Assembly (NCBI RefSeq): GCF_900111885.1
Contig: NZ_FOKG01000009.1
Location: forward strand, 62,001 to 126,000
Direction: 5' to 3'
Source of the DNA: Amycolatopsis marina
GTDB lineage: Bacteria > Actinomycetota > Actinomycetes > Mycobacteriales > Pseudonocardiaceae
DNA: 64,000 bases
Translations under genes and position numbers: made by a program
The notes under the pieces: model-generated
The model's database searches: none
Seen by the model: the letters and a program-made list of their open reading frames with translations, nothing else
What the model was told of the DNA's origin: nothing
In this document: positions 18,583 through 27,223 of the stretch, in pieces
Numbering within the stretch: the stretch's first letter is position 1
Layout of the letters: every line of letters starts with the position of its first letter

Positions 18583-20935
18583 GCCGCGGGAACAAATCGC
18601 CCGGCTGGGGCGGAAATCTGTTAGCGGATCTCGCATTGGGGCTCCGGCTGGCTGTCGGGGGTGGCCGGGTCTCCGGTGCGATGTTGCTGCGGCTGGGCAT
18701 GACCACGATCGGCATCGCGGTCGCGGTCGCCGTGCTGCTCCCCGCTGCCTCGGTAAGCAATGTGGTGCACGAACGCGAGGCACGATCGGCCGCGAACGAG
18801 CCGGTCTACACCCCGCGCGCGGGGTGGATCCGCTCTACAGCAGATCTACGTACATCCACTTCCGGGGCGAGAGCATCGCCGGGAACTCGGTGGCTGCTTC
18901 CGGGCCCGACTCCCCGATCCCGCCGGGGGTGGAGCGTCTTCCGGAGCCCGGTGAGCTGATCGTCTCGCCCGCGATCGAGGACCTGCTGGCGTCGCCGGAC
19001 GGCGACGGGCTCCGGGCCTGGCTGCCGGGGGAGATCGTCGGAACCATCGGCAAGGCGGGGCTGGTCGATGCGGACGACCTCGTCGTCTACACCGGATTCA
19101 CGGCCGGCCAGGCGAATCCAGCGGAGGCAGGTGAACAGATATACGGCTACGGCGGTGCCACCGACGGGTTCGCCGTCGGGGCGAGCACGTTGCTGTTCGT
19201 CGTGCCGATCGCGGCTGTGCTGCTGTTGCCGCTGCTGATCTTCGTCACGACAGCGTCCAGGATGGGCGCTGCCCAGCGTGAGCGCAGGCTTGCCGCGCTG
19301 CGACTGATCGGTGTGGACGCGCGGCGGATCCGGCGGATCGCGGCGGCCGAATCCCTGCTCGGCGCCTTCGCGGGTCTGCTTGTGGGGGCCGGCCTGTTCC
19401 TGCTGCTGCGCCCGTTGCTCAGCGCCACCGAACTGTTCGGGATCCGGCTGTTCGGCGAGGATTTCGTGCCGTCCCCTTCGTTGCTGGTGCTCATCGTGTT
19501 GCTCGTGCCGGGCCTGGCCGTCGGAGCGGCGATGTTCGGCCTGCGCAGGACGATCGTGGAACCGCTCGGCATGGTGCGGCACAGCAAGCCGGTCCGCCGA
19601 CGCATGTGGTGGCGCTGGGCGGTCGTCGGTGTCGGCGCGGTGCTGATGCTCAGCACGCTGTTCGCCGAAGTCGGGTCGGGGAGCGAGGGTGTCGCGGTCG
19701 TCCTCACCGCGGGCAGCGTCCTGGTGCTGATCGGTATCGCCGTGGTGTTGCCATGGGCGGTGGAGAAGCTGGCCGGTGCGCTGCGCGGTGGGCCGCCATC
19801 CTGGCAGTTCGCCATCCGGCGGCTGCAGCTCGACAGCGGTACCGCGAGCCGGGTTGTTTCCGGTCTCGTGGTGGTGCTGGCCGGAACGATTCTGATCCAG
19901 GTCCTGGTCGCGTCCGTCGAATCTCGTTCTGGCTCCAGTGACCGGGTCACCATCCCGGAGGCCGCCCCGGTCGAGGTCTCGGTCGAATCCGAGCGGATGC
20001 AGGAGGTGCGGCAGCGGCTCGCCGGGGTCGAAGGCGTGGACGCGGTGTATCCGATTCGAACTGCCTCCGCCTCCCGAAGCGGCCAGTCGGTCACCTCGTT
20101 CGTGCAGGTGGAGATCGGTGACTGTGCCGCGCTCGCGGTTCGGGCCAGAATCGGCTCGTGCACCGACGGCGACGCATTCCTGGTCGGTAATCACTCCGGC
20201 TCGAATCGAGGGAAGGACGGGTCGGAGCCCGGCTCGGTCGAGTTCAACACCTTCGACGAGAACGGTGAGCACCAATCCGGAGAGGCCTGGGAGCTGCCTG
20301 GCTCGCTCCGGTACGTGCCGGCGGAGCAGTCGGTCGGGTTCTACACGGAAACCTTGCTGGTGACTCCAGGGGTGATCGGGGCCGTCCAGCTGCCAAACGA
20401 CTACGTGTCGCTGTTCGTCTCCGGAAGCGGTACCGTCGATGAACTGGCCGACCGCGTGGCCGCCGCGGGTGACACTCTCTCGTGGAGCGCCTCGATCTCG
20501 TCGAACTCCATGAAGCAGTACATCGCGCAGACGGATCGTCAGGTGGAGATGTTCCGCAACATCCTGCTGGGCGCTTCGCTGTTCGTCCTCGCCGTGGCGG
20601 CGTTGAGCCTGCTGATGTTGTCCGTGGAGCAGATCACCGAACGAAGGCGGCCGCTTGCCGCGCTTTCGGCGGCCGGGGTGCCGATTTCGGTGCTGGCCAA
20701 GGCGTCGTTGTGGCAGACGGCGGTGCCCGTGCTGGTCGGTGTCGGGCTGGCGGTGGGAGCGGGAATCGGCCTGACAGCCCCGATTCTGCGGCTCGCCGAC
20801 CTGCCCATGGCGCTCGACGCCGGCATGATCGCGACGCTGGCCGCGACGGCGGTCGGTGCGGTGCTCGTGGTGTCCGTGCTGACGCTTCCCCTGCTGCGTC
20901 AGGTGACCAGGCTGGACGGTCTGCGCGCGGAGTAG
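18579..20935 (+). pseudogene. FtsX-like ABC permease, second copy, frameshifted near residue 82
   Basis: Paralogue of the permease at 15986-18349. The ATG at 18579 opens a frame matching its first ~70 residues (LADLALGLRLAVGGGR through NVVHEREARSAA), but homology continues in another frame from 18824 (VDPLYS... equals VDPLLE... in copy 1) to 20935. A 14-bp perfect GC palindrome sits exactly at the switch (18811-18824). The remaining ~700 codons are open with both FtsX domains intact, so the shift may be recent, a sequencing error, or bypassed by internal initiation at GTG 18824. It has no ATPase of its own and could only use the neighbour's. Confidence 0.75.
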
Positions 20936-20948
20936 CCCGTTCGCGCCG

Positions 20949-20981
20949 CAGCCCCGGCAGGCACAGCGCCGGCCGGGGCTG
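20949..20981 (+). terminator. Hairpin after the second permease
   Basis: CAGCCCCGG (20949-20957) pairs with CCGGGGCTG (20973-20981) across 15 bases, 13 bp after the stop. It would separate the permease unit from the cell-wall hydrolase gene. Confidence 0.6.
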
Positions 20982-21110
20982 TGCCCCGACGAGATGGAAC
21001 CGCAACGTGCCCACTCGATCGGGTGGCGTGACGATTGGCTGGCTGCGGCGTTGTTCACGGTAGGACAACAGCGCGCGGCCACGTGCGGCTGGGATCTCCC
21101 TGGAGGTGCG

Positions 21111-22913
21111 ATGCGGACCGGCCCTGCCGTCCTGACGGCGTTGGCGCTGGTCGGCGGGCTGCTGCTCGCCCCAGCGGCGGGCACTGTGGGGGCGCAGGAC
21201 CGGCCGCCCACAGACCAAGGGGATCCCAGGGTCGAGGCCGGTGTCGCGCCGGGGGCGGGGGTGCCCGATCCACGCCCCGGTGAGGCGTTCGCCGACCCCG
21301 CTGTCGCGGACCTGCAGCGCACGGCGTCGGAGGTGCAGGCCGAGCTCGGGGACCTCGCCGGTCGCGTGCGTGCCGCGCAGGACGAGGTGAACACCGCCTC
21401 GGCCGTGCTGCGGCGGGCGCGGGCCGAGCGGGCCGAGGCCGAGGCGGCTGTCGCCGCCCAGCAGCAGGAGGTCGACGAGTTCTCCAGGTCGGTGTTCACC
21501 GCGATGGGCAGGCCGGAGGAGATCCGGTTGCTGCTCACCGTGACCAATCCCAAGGACCTGCTCGACGGGAGCACCATGATCGAGCAGCTGCGGCGCGGGC
21601 AGGACGACCGGCTGGGACAGGCACTGCGGCGGCACAGGGCCGCGGTGACGGCTGAGGAGGCGGCCGCCGGTGTCGAACGGACCGCCGCCGAGCGGGCTGC
21701 CGAACTGGAGCGGCGGCAGGGCGATGCCACCAATCGGGCCGACGCCATCTCCTCGGAGCTGCGCGGACCGATCGACGCCGCCAACGCCGCGGTGGTGGCG
21801 CAGCAACGGGCGCAGCGGGAACGGAACGCGGAGACCGCGGCCAACTGGAAGGCGTACACCGACAAGCTGGCCGCGGCGGGAATCACCCCGCCGCCCGCCG
21901 CGGCGATGCGTGACCCAAGCGCGCTGCCGCCTGGGCTGGCCACACTGCCAGGCGATGGCGGTGGGCCGCAGGCGGGGGTGGCACAGAAGAGTGTGGACGG
22001 CACACGGCTGTTGGTGCTGCCGAAGGAGACGATCGAGGCGGTGAGTGCCGCGGTGGCTGCGCTCGGCAGGCCGTTCGTGCCGGGCAAGGGTGGCCAGGGG
22101 CCCACCGCGTACTCCTGTGACGGCCTTGTCCGCTCGGTCTTCGCCGGAGCGGGACTGGACGTGCCGGGGTCGGCGAAGAAGCAGTTCGCCCGGTCCGCGC
22201 CGGTGAAAGCCGCCGATGCCCAGCCGGGTGACCTCGTTTTCGTCGGCCCGGCCAGATACGGCGTGCAGTCGGTCGGCATCGTCCTGGACGAGAAGACGAT
22301 GCTCGCCGCCGACGCGCGGCTGGCCGGAGTGGTCGTTGCGGACATGCCATCCGGTGAGAGCCTGCTCGGGTTCGCCAGACCGGCGCTGGGTCCCCGGCAG
22401 GCACGACCCGCTCCCCGGCGGGCGGAGGGGGAGCTGAACTGGCGTTGTGGCGGCGTGCAGCTGCCCGCTCGCCCTGGCGGGGGCGCAGCCGGTGGTCAGG
22501 CGGCCGGAGCCTGGGGCGGCTATCCGAACGGACTCATCCCCACGGCCGCGTTGTGTCCCATCGGCGTCGGGGCGCACGTGCTGCGCTGTGACGCGGCGCA
22601 GCTGTTCCAGGCGATGTCCAAGGCGTTCGCGGCGGCCTTCGGCAGGCCGTTGTGCGTCACCGATTCCTACCGGACTTTCGACGGACAGGTCGACCTCTAC
22701 CGGCGCAAGCCGTCACTGGCCGCGGTGCCCGGCACGAGCAACCACGGGTGGGGCCTCGCGCTGGACATGTGCGGGGGTGTCGAGTCATTCGCCAGGCCAG
22801 AGCACGCATGGATGGCCGCGAACTCGCATGCGTTCGGCTGGGTGCATCCCGGTTGGGCCAGGCAGGGCGGTGGCCGCGAGGAGCCGTGGCACTGGGAGTT
22901 CACCGGCGGCTAG
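21111..22913 (+). CDS. Secreted coiled-coil / degenerate NlpC-P60 / VanY carboxypeptidase fusion
   Basis: Predicted secreted wall enzyme of 600 residues. GGAGG precedes the ATG at 21111. Residues 1-35 are a signal peptide ending near GTVGAQ. Residues ~65-260 are a RipA-like coiled coil. Residues ~315-420 are NlpC/P60-like with C336 (YSCDGLV), but the catalytic His position is Ser387 (SVGIV instead of HVGIY) and the usual third polar residue is missing, so this half is probably inactive. Residues ~480-600 are a VanY/M15 D-alanyl-D-alanine carboxypeptidase with intact zinc site: H545 and D552 in SNHGWGLALD, and H594 in WHWEF. The active VanY half should trim peptidoglycan stem peptides. Confidence 0.85.
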   Translation: MRTGPAVLTALALVGGLLLAPAAGTVGAQDRPPTDQGDPRVEAGVAPGAGVPDPRPGEAFADPAVADLQRTASEVQAELGDLAGRVRAAQDEVNTASAVLRRARAERAEAEAAVAAQQQEVDEFSRSVFTAMGRPEEIRLLLTVTNPKDLLDGSTMIEQLRRGQDDRLGQALRRHRAAVTAEEAAAGVERTAAERAAELERRQGDATNRADAISSELRGPIDAANAAVVAQQRAQRERNAETAANWKAYTDKLAAAGITPPPAAAMRDPSALPPGLATLPGDGGGPQAGVAQKSVDGTRLLVLPKETIEAVSAAVAALGRPFVPGKGGQGPTAYSCDGLVRSVFAGAGLDVPGSAKKQFARSAPVKAADAQPGDLVFVGPARYGVQSVGIVLDEKTMLAADARLAGVVVADMPSGESLLGFARPALGPRQARPAPRRAEGELNWRCGGVQLPARPGGGAAGGQAAGAWGGYPNGLIPTAALCPIGVGAHVLRCDAAQLFQAMSKAFAAAFGRPLCVTDSYRTFDGQVDLYRRKPSLAAVPGTSNHGWGLALDMCGGVESFARPEHAWMAANSHAFGWVHPGWARQGGGREEPWHWEFTGG

Positions 22914-22929
22914 CGTTGCGCAACAGCTC

Positions 22930-23604
22930 CTAACGATCGGTGTGCAGTTGGTGCACATCTGGGGCGCCGGACAGTTGCCTGCTGTGGGCGAGAAGCGTGG
23001 GGTAGTCAGTCGCGATGCCTTGCAGCAGGGTTTCCACGGTGCGTTCGATCTGGGCGTCGGTGATGGGCGCGTGGCCGAACAGGGCGCGGTAGTGGACCAG
23101 CGAACCGAGCAGGTCGAGCGTGAGTTCGAGGTCGACGTCCGCCCGCAGGTCGCCGCGGGAGATGGCGTGGGTGAGGGTCTGCTTCACCGCGGCCCGGGGT
23201 GGGTCGAACAGGGTGGTCATGAAGTCCGCGCGTAGTTCGGTGTCGGCGGCGCAGTCGGCGAGCAGCGGGCCGAGCACGTCGGGGGGCATCCGGCGGAAAG
23301 CAGCCACGAAGACGCTGATGCACTCGTCGAGATCGCACAACGTGCAGCCCGTGTTCGGCACCGGCGTCTCGCCGAGGCGGCGGGCGAGCGCGGCCAGTAC
23401 GAGACGTTGCCGGGTGGGCCAGCGCCGGTAGATCGCCGGCTTCGTCGTGGCGGCTCGGCGCGCCACCTCCTCCAGCGTGAACCGGCCGTAACCCGACTGG
23501 TCCAGCACGGCGAGGGTCGCGTCGAGTACCGCCAGATCGATCTGGCTGTCCCGCGGCCTGCCTGCCCGGGCGAGCGGCTCAGCGGTCCGGCGAGGGGATT
23601 GCAT
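22930..23604 (-). CDS. TetR-family transcriptional regulator
   Basis: N-terminal TetR helix-turn-helix at residues ~15-60 (FTLEEVARRAATTKPAIYRRWPTRQRLV), followed by a C-terminal ligand domain of the TetR_C type. It is divergent from the MFS exporter, with a perfect palindrome between them, so it very probably represses that exporter. The ATG at 23604 is favoured, since upstream in-frame starts at 23613 and 23622 run into the operator. A Cys pair (CTLCDLDEC) near residue 85 is unusual and could be redox- or ligand-linked. Confidence 0.88.
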   Translation of the reverse strand: MQSPRRTAEPLARAGRPRDSQIDLAVLDATLAVLDQSGYGRFTLEEVARRAATTKPAIYRRWPTRQRLVLAALARRLGETPVPNTGCTLCDLDECISVFVAAFRRMPPDVLGPLLADCAADTELRADFMTTLFDPPRAAVKQTLTHAISRGDLRADVDLELTLDLLGSLVHYRALFGHAPITDAQIERTVETLLQGIATDYPTLLAHSRQLSGAPDVHQLHTDR

Positions 23605-23620
23605 GGACGACATCCTACCC

Positions 23621-23650
23621 ATTACGTTACGATCCGCATCGTAACGTAAT
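23621..23650. promoter_or_regulatory. TetR operator palindrome
   Basis: Thirteen-base perfect inverted arms (ATTACGTTACGAT and its complement) around CCGC, placed between the TetR gene and the MFS exporter. Size and position are classic for a TetR dimer-pair operator controlling both promoters. Confidence 0.8.
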
Positions 23651-23678
23651 AATGAACCGCTCTTTGAAGGAGATTCAC

Positions 23679-25268
23679 ATGTCGTCGAACGGTTCGCCGG
23701 GCTCCGGTGCGCGCGCCGGAGCCCGGGAGTGGGCGGGGCTGGCGGTGCTCGCGCTGCCGACCTTGCTCCTCTCGCTGGACGTCAGCGTGCTCTTTCTCGC
23801 GCTCCCGCACCTGAGTGCCGATCTGGGGGCCAGTCCCACCCAGTCCTTGTGGATCATGGACATCTACGGCTTCATGATCGCCGGCTTCCTGGTCACGATG
23901 GGCACGATCGGCGACCGGATCGGCCGGCGCAGGCTCTTGCTGATCGGCGCGGCGGCCTTCGGGATCGCCTCGGTGCTCGCCGCCTACTCGGGCAGCGCGG
24001 AAACCCTCATCGTCACCAGGGCCGTGCTCGGTATCGCAGGCGCCACGCTCATGCCTTCCGCGCTGGCTTTGATCAGCAACATGTTCGTCGACCTCCGGCA
24101 GCGCGGTTTCGCCATCGCCGTCTTCGTCAGTTGCTTCATGGGTGGCGCGGCGCTCGGCCCGATGTTCGGCGGTCTGCTGCTGGAACGGTTCTGGTGGGGT
24201 TCGGTGTTTCTGCTCGGCGTGCCGGTGATGGTGTTGTTGCTGGTCACCGCGCCGTTGTTGCTGCCGGAGCACCGGGATCCCGGCGCGGGCCGCGTCGACC
24301 TCGTGAGTGTCCTCCTCTCGCTGCTCGCGCTCCTGCCGGTCATCTACGGGCTCAAGGACCTGGCAGCCGAAGGGGCGAGCACGACGGCTGTGCTGAGCGT
24401 CGCGGCGGGTGTGGCGTTCGGAACCGCGTTCGTGCGGCGGCAACGCAGGTTGACATACCCGCTGCTCGACCTGCGGTTGTTCGGCAATCGCGCCTTCAGC
24501 GTCGTGCTGGGGATTCTGCTGCTCGGCATGGTCCTGCAGGGCGGGATCTACCTGCTTGCCAGCCAGTATCTGCAGTTGGTCGAGGGCAATTCGCCGCAGA
24601 CGTCGGGGTTGCTGCTGGTGTCGCCGGCACTGGCGTTGGTCGCCGGTTCACTGCTTGCCCCGATTTTCGCGCGACGGTTGGGGTCCGGTGTCGTCATCGC
24701 CGCCGGGCTCGCGGTGTCCGTTGTCGGCTTCGGTCTGCTCACACAGGTCGAACCCGCTACGGGGCCGCTCGTGCTGATCATCGGAACGACGGTCGGCTTC
24801 TTCGGTGCCGCTCCGATCGGGGCACTCGGTATCGACCTGATCGTCGGGGTCGCGCCGCCGGCGAAGTCCGGGTCCGCATCGGCCGTCGCGGAGACCAGCG
24901 GCGAACTCGGGATAGCACTGGGCGTCGCGACCCTCGGCAGCGTGGGAACCGCGGTGTACAGTGCGCGGTTCGCCGCGACCGTTCCCCCGGCGGTTCCCGC
25001 CGACGAAGCCGGAGCCGCCGGTGGCTCCCTCGCCGACGCGGTGGGGGTCGCGGAGGACCTGCCTGCCGATCTCGCCGCCGACCTGACCGCGGCCGCCAGA
25101 TCGGCGTTCGCCGAGGGGCTGAACCTGGCGGGAGGTATCGGCGCCGTGCTCAGCCTCGGCCTCGCTGTCCTTGCGGTGACCATGCTGCGACATCCGCGCC
25201 CCGGTGCTGAGAACGCCGGCCGAACGGGGGAGCACGGGGAGGTCGCGCCGATGGTCGAGCAGGACTGA
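23679..25268 (+). CDS. DHA2-type MFS drug exporter (EmrB/QacA-like)
   Basis: A 529-residue, 14-helix proton-driven multidrug exporter. Motif A (GDRIGRRRLLLIG) follows helix 2, and the helix 1 and 2 segments (LDVSVLFLALPHLSADL, WIMDIYGFMIAGFLVTMG) resemble the SmvA/QacA branch. Start ATG 23679 is chosen because AAGGAG lies seven bases before it. Controlled by the divergent TetR through the palindrome. Substrate likely cationic or lipophilic toxicants by family analogy. Confidence 0.9.
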   Translation: MSSNGSPGSGARAGAREWAGLAVLALPTLLLSLDVSVLFLALPHLSADLGASPTQSLWIMDIYGFMIAGFLVTMGTIGDRIGRRRLLLIGAAAFGIASVLAAYSGSAETLIVTRAVLGIAGATLMPSALALISNMFVDLRQRGFAIAVFVSCFMGGAALGPMFGGLLLERFWWGSVFLLGVPVMVLLLVTAPLLLPEHRDPGAGRVDLVSVLLSLLALLPVIYGLKDLAAEGASTTAVLSVAAGVAFGTAFVRRQRRLTYPLLDLRLFGNRAFSVVLGILLLGMVLQGGIYLLASQYLQLVEGNSPQTSGLLLVSPALALVAGSLLAPIFARRLGSGVVIAAGLAVSVVGFGLLTQVEPATGPLVLIIGTTVGFFGAAPIGALGIDLIVGVAPPAKSGSASAVAETSGELGIALGVATLGSVGTAVYSARFAATVPPAVPADEAGAAGGSLADAVGVAEDLPADLAADLTAAARSAFAEGLNLAGGIGAVLSLGLAVLAVTMLRHPRPGAENAGRTGEHGEVAPMVEQD

Positions 25269-25377
25269 AGCCGGTCGGCTTCCCCTGGTTCCCGCGCAAG
25301 ACTGTCGGTGGTCCTTCCTATCGTGCGAATCGAGGCTGTACCAGAGGCGACCGAACCGGAGAAATCGAGGAGCAACG

Positions 25378-25611
25378 ATGGACGACACGATGATCGTCGA
25401 CTGCGATCGGTGCCAGGTCAGGGGGAACGCCTGCTCCGACTGTGTGATCAGTGTGCTGCTGGGCGCGCCGCCAGAGGTGGAGTGGGACGATGATGAGCAG
25501 CGGGCGGTGGACGCGCTCGTGGACGGCGGGATGGTGCCCAGGCTGCGCCTCGTGCCCACCGGCGGGAGCGCGCTGGCTACCGCTGATCGGGTAATCCGAC
25601 GTGCCGGGTGA
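25378..25611 (+). CDS. Small conserved CxxC protein
   Basis: A 77-residue protein with a compact Cys cluster near the start (CDRCQVRGNACSDC, four Cys arranged CxxC-x6-CxxC), suggesting a zinc or iron-sulfur site. After it come an acidic segment and a helical C-terminus (DDDEQRAVDALVDGGMVPRLRLV). GAGGAGCAACG precedes the ATG at 25378. I recognise it as an actinobacterial conserved small protein but not its function. It stands alone between the exporter and the NlpC/P60 gene. Confidence 0.78.
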   Translation: MDDTMIVDCDRCQVRGNACSDCVISVLLGAPPEVEWDDDEQRAVDALVDGGMVPRLRLVPTGGSALATADRVIRRAG

Positions 25612-26066
25612 CACTCTGCGCATGCTTTGCGCTGAGCGGTCCATCCGATCAGGCGAACGGTCAATCCCGTTGTTGACCTGCGTTGTTACCGCACTCACAC
25701 GCTGCGATTAGCTGCTGGTCCAATGGTGGTAGGGCTGCTTCTGAGCGGAATTTGCTCGGGGGCCGGTGGACGTGAGCCGTTCTGTTTCGTAACCTAGCCG
25801 AGATCTCGCGCCAGGCAGCCGTCACACAGGGATGGCGACGCGAGGTTGCCACCGAAACAGCTTTGTCGGGGAGCTGTGCCGGACCGCCACGTGCTTCCAG
25901 GTGACGTACCGCGTAGCTGCGGTACCGCTTGCCCGGGAAACGGTGGTGGTGTCGTGGCCGTGCCGGGTGTTGTGTCCGCCCGGGCGACCAGGCCGAGACG
26001 AGGGCCCCCGACCTCGTCCGGCGCGACTCGCGGTAGGTGGCCGAGAGCGAAGGAGACACACGCGAC
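25612..26066. other. 455-bp intergenic region upstream of the RipA-like hydrolase
   Basis: No gene is visible on either strand. It holds small dyads such as GTACCGC/GCGGTAC near 25908-25927 and ACAGCT/AGCTGT near 25857-25877. The long leader before a cell-wall hydrolase suggests 5'-UTR regulation, but I could not match it to the c-di-AMP (ydaO) riboswitch motifs. Confidence 0.4.
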
Positions 26067-27119
26067 GTGCGGTCGCATCCAGTCAAACGTGTGGTGTCAG
26101 GTGCTTTGGCGGCAACAGCCGTAATCGCGGCCGTGAGCGTCGCCCAGACCCCAGCCACCGCCACTCCATCCCCCGCCCCCCAGCAACCCCCGAGTGACTC
26201 CTCTGACGCCCTCAAGCAGTACCGCGAGCTGGCCGCAGAGGCAGAGAAGCTGAACGAGGACTACCTCAAGGCGAAGGACGACCTCGCCGCTCGGCAGGCC
26301 GAGCTGAAGACAGCCAACGCCGATCTGACCGGTGCCGAGAAGGCACAGGCTGATGCGGCCGAGGACGAGGAGCGTTTCCGGACCGAGGTCGACCGGTTCG
26401 CCGGCGCCTCCTTCACCAGCGGTGCCCACCTCAACAAGCTGTCGGCGCTGCTGACCGGACGTTCTGCCCAGGACTTCCTGGACCGTTCCTCCGCGCTGGA
26501 CCTGCTTGCCGCGGACAAGAACGCCGCGCTGAGCAACCTCACCAAGGCAGTCGACGAGGCCGGTGCGGCCGAGCGTCAGGCAGCCGACGCCCAGGCTCGT
26601 GCGCAGGCCGCCAAGGAAGAAGCGGCCAAGCTGACCGCGGACATCGAGGCGCAGAAGGCTTCACTCGACGAGCAGATCGAGGAGCTGAAGGAAACCAGCG
26701 AACTGCTGTCCGCGGCCGACCGTGAGGCGCAGAGCAACACCGGCGGCCCGATCCCGACCGTCAAGGCGCCGGGGCCGGCCGCTCAGGCCGCCGTGGACGC
26801 CGCGCTGAGCAAGATGGGCAGCTCCTACGTGTGGGGCGCCACCGGGCCCAGCACGTTTGACTGCTCCGGGCTGACGTCATGGGCCTACAGCCAGGCAGGG
26901 GTCTCCATCCCACGCTCCAGCCGGGCCCAGTCCACCTTCGGCCAGGCGGTCTCCCGGGACCAGCTGCAGCCGGGTGACCTGGTGTTCTTCTACTCCCCGG
27001 TGTCGCACGTCGGCATCTACATCGGTAACAACCAGATGGTGCACGCGCCGACCTCCGGCGACGTCGTCAAGATCTCGCCGCTGCAGAACCAGTACAGCGG
27101 AGCCCGCAGGGTCGCCTGA
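26067..27119 (+). CDS. Secreted NlpC/P60 peptidoglycan endopeptidase (RipA-like)
   Basis: Cleaves D-Glu-mDAP peptide bonds in peptidoglycan outside the cell. The GTG at 26067 starts RSHPVKRVVSGALAATAVIA..., a signal peptide ending near ATATP. Residues ~50-225 form a coiled coil, and the C-terminal ~110 residues are a complete NlpC/P60 domain with C266 (FDCSGL), H314 (SHVGIYIG) and H326 (MVHAP). An AAGGAG lies 11 bases upstream. Unlike the paralogue at 21111 its triad is intact. It lies beside pimB, as Rv2190c does near Rv2188c. A terminator follows. Confidence 0.92.
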   Translation: MRSHPVKRVVSGALAATAVIAAVSVAQTPATATPSPAPQQPPSDSSDALKQYRELAAEAEKLNEDYLKAKDDLAARQAELKTANADLTGAEKAQADAAEDEERFRTEVDRFAGASFTSGAHLNKLSALLTGRSAQDFLDRSSALDLLAADKNAALSNLTKAVDEAGAAERQAADAQARAQAAKEEAAKLTADIEAQKASLDEQIEELKETSELLSAADREAQSNTGGPIPTVKAPGPAAQAAVDAALSKMGSSYVWGATGPSTFDCSGLTSWAYSQAGVSIPRSSRAQSTFGQAVSRDQLQPGDLVFFYSPVSHVGIYIGNNQMVHAPTSGDVVKISPLQNQYSGARRVA

Positions 27120-27147
27120 CAGGGCTGCCCCGAGGACTTCTCCGGCC

Positions 27148-27187
27148 GAGCCCGGGTGGTCGCCGACACCGGCGGCCACCCGGGCTC
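27148..27187 (+). terminator. 12-bp perfect hairpin after the NlpC/P60 gene
   Basis: GAGCCCGGGTGG (27148-27159) pairs exactly with 27176-27187 across 16 bases and is followed by GCGTCTTT, a short T-run. A convincing intrinsic terminator 28 bp after the stop. Confidence 0.8.
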
Positions 27188-27223
27188 GCGTCTTTCCCAC
27201 CCTCGGCCGGTAGCCTCAGCGAC

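Noticed and set aside
15743..22345. Very long open frames antisense to the ABC permeases and the VanY fusion
   Set aside because: High-GC third-position bias opens the antisense frames; they show low-complexity His/Arg/Gln-rich translation and no domain, while the sense genes are clear.
25612..26066. c-di-AMP (ydaO) riboswitch before the RipA-like hydrolase
   Set aside because: The position is typical and small dyads exist, but the conserved GGGGACC, GGGGTGAA and CCCGACAGCTAACC-like segments are not found.
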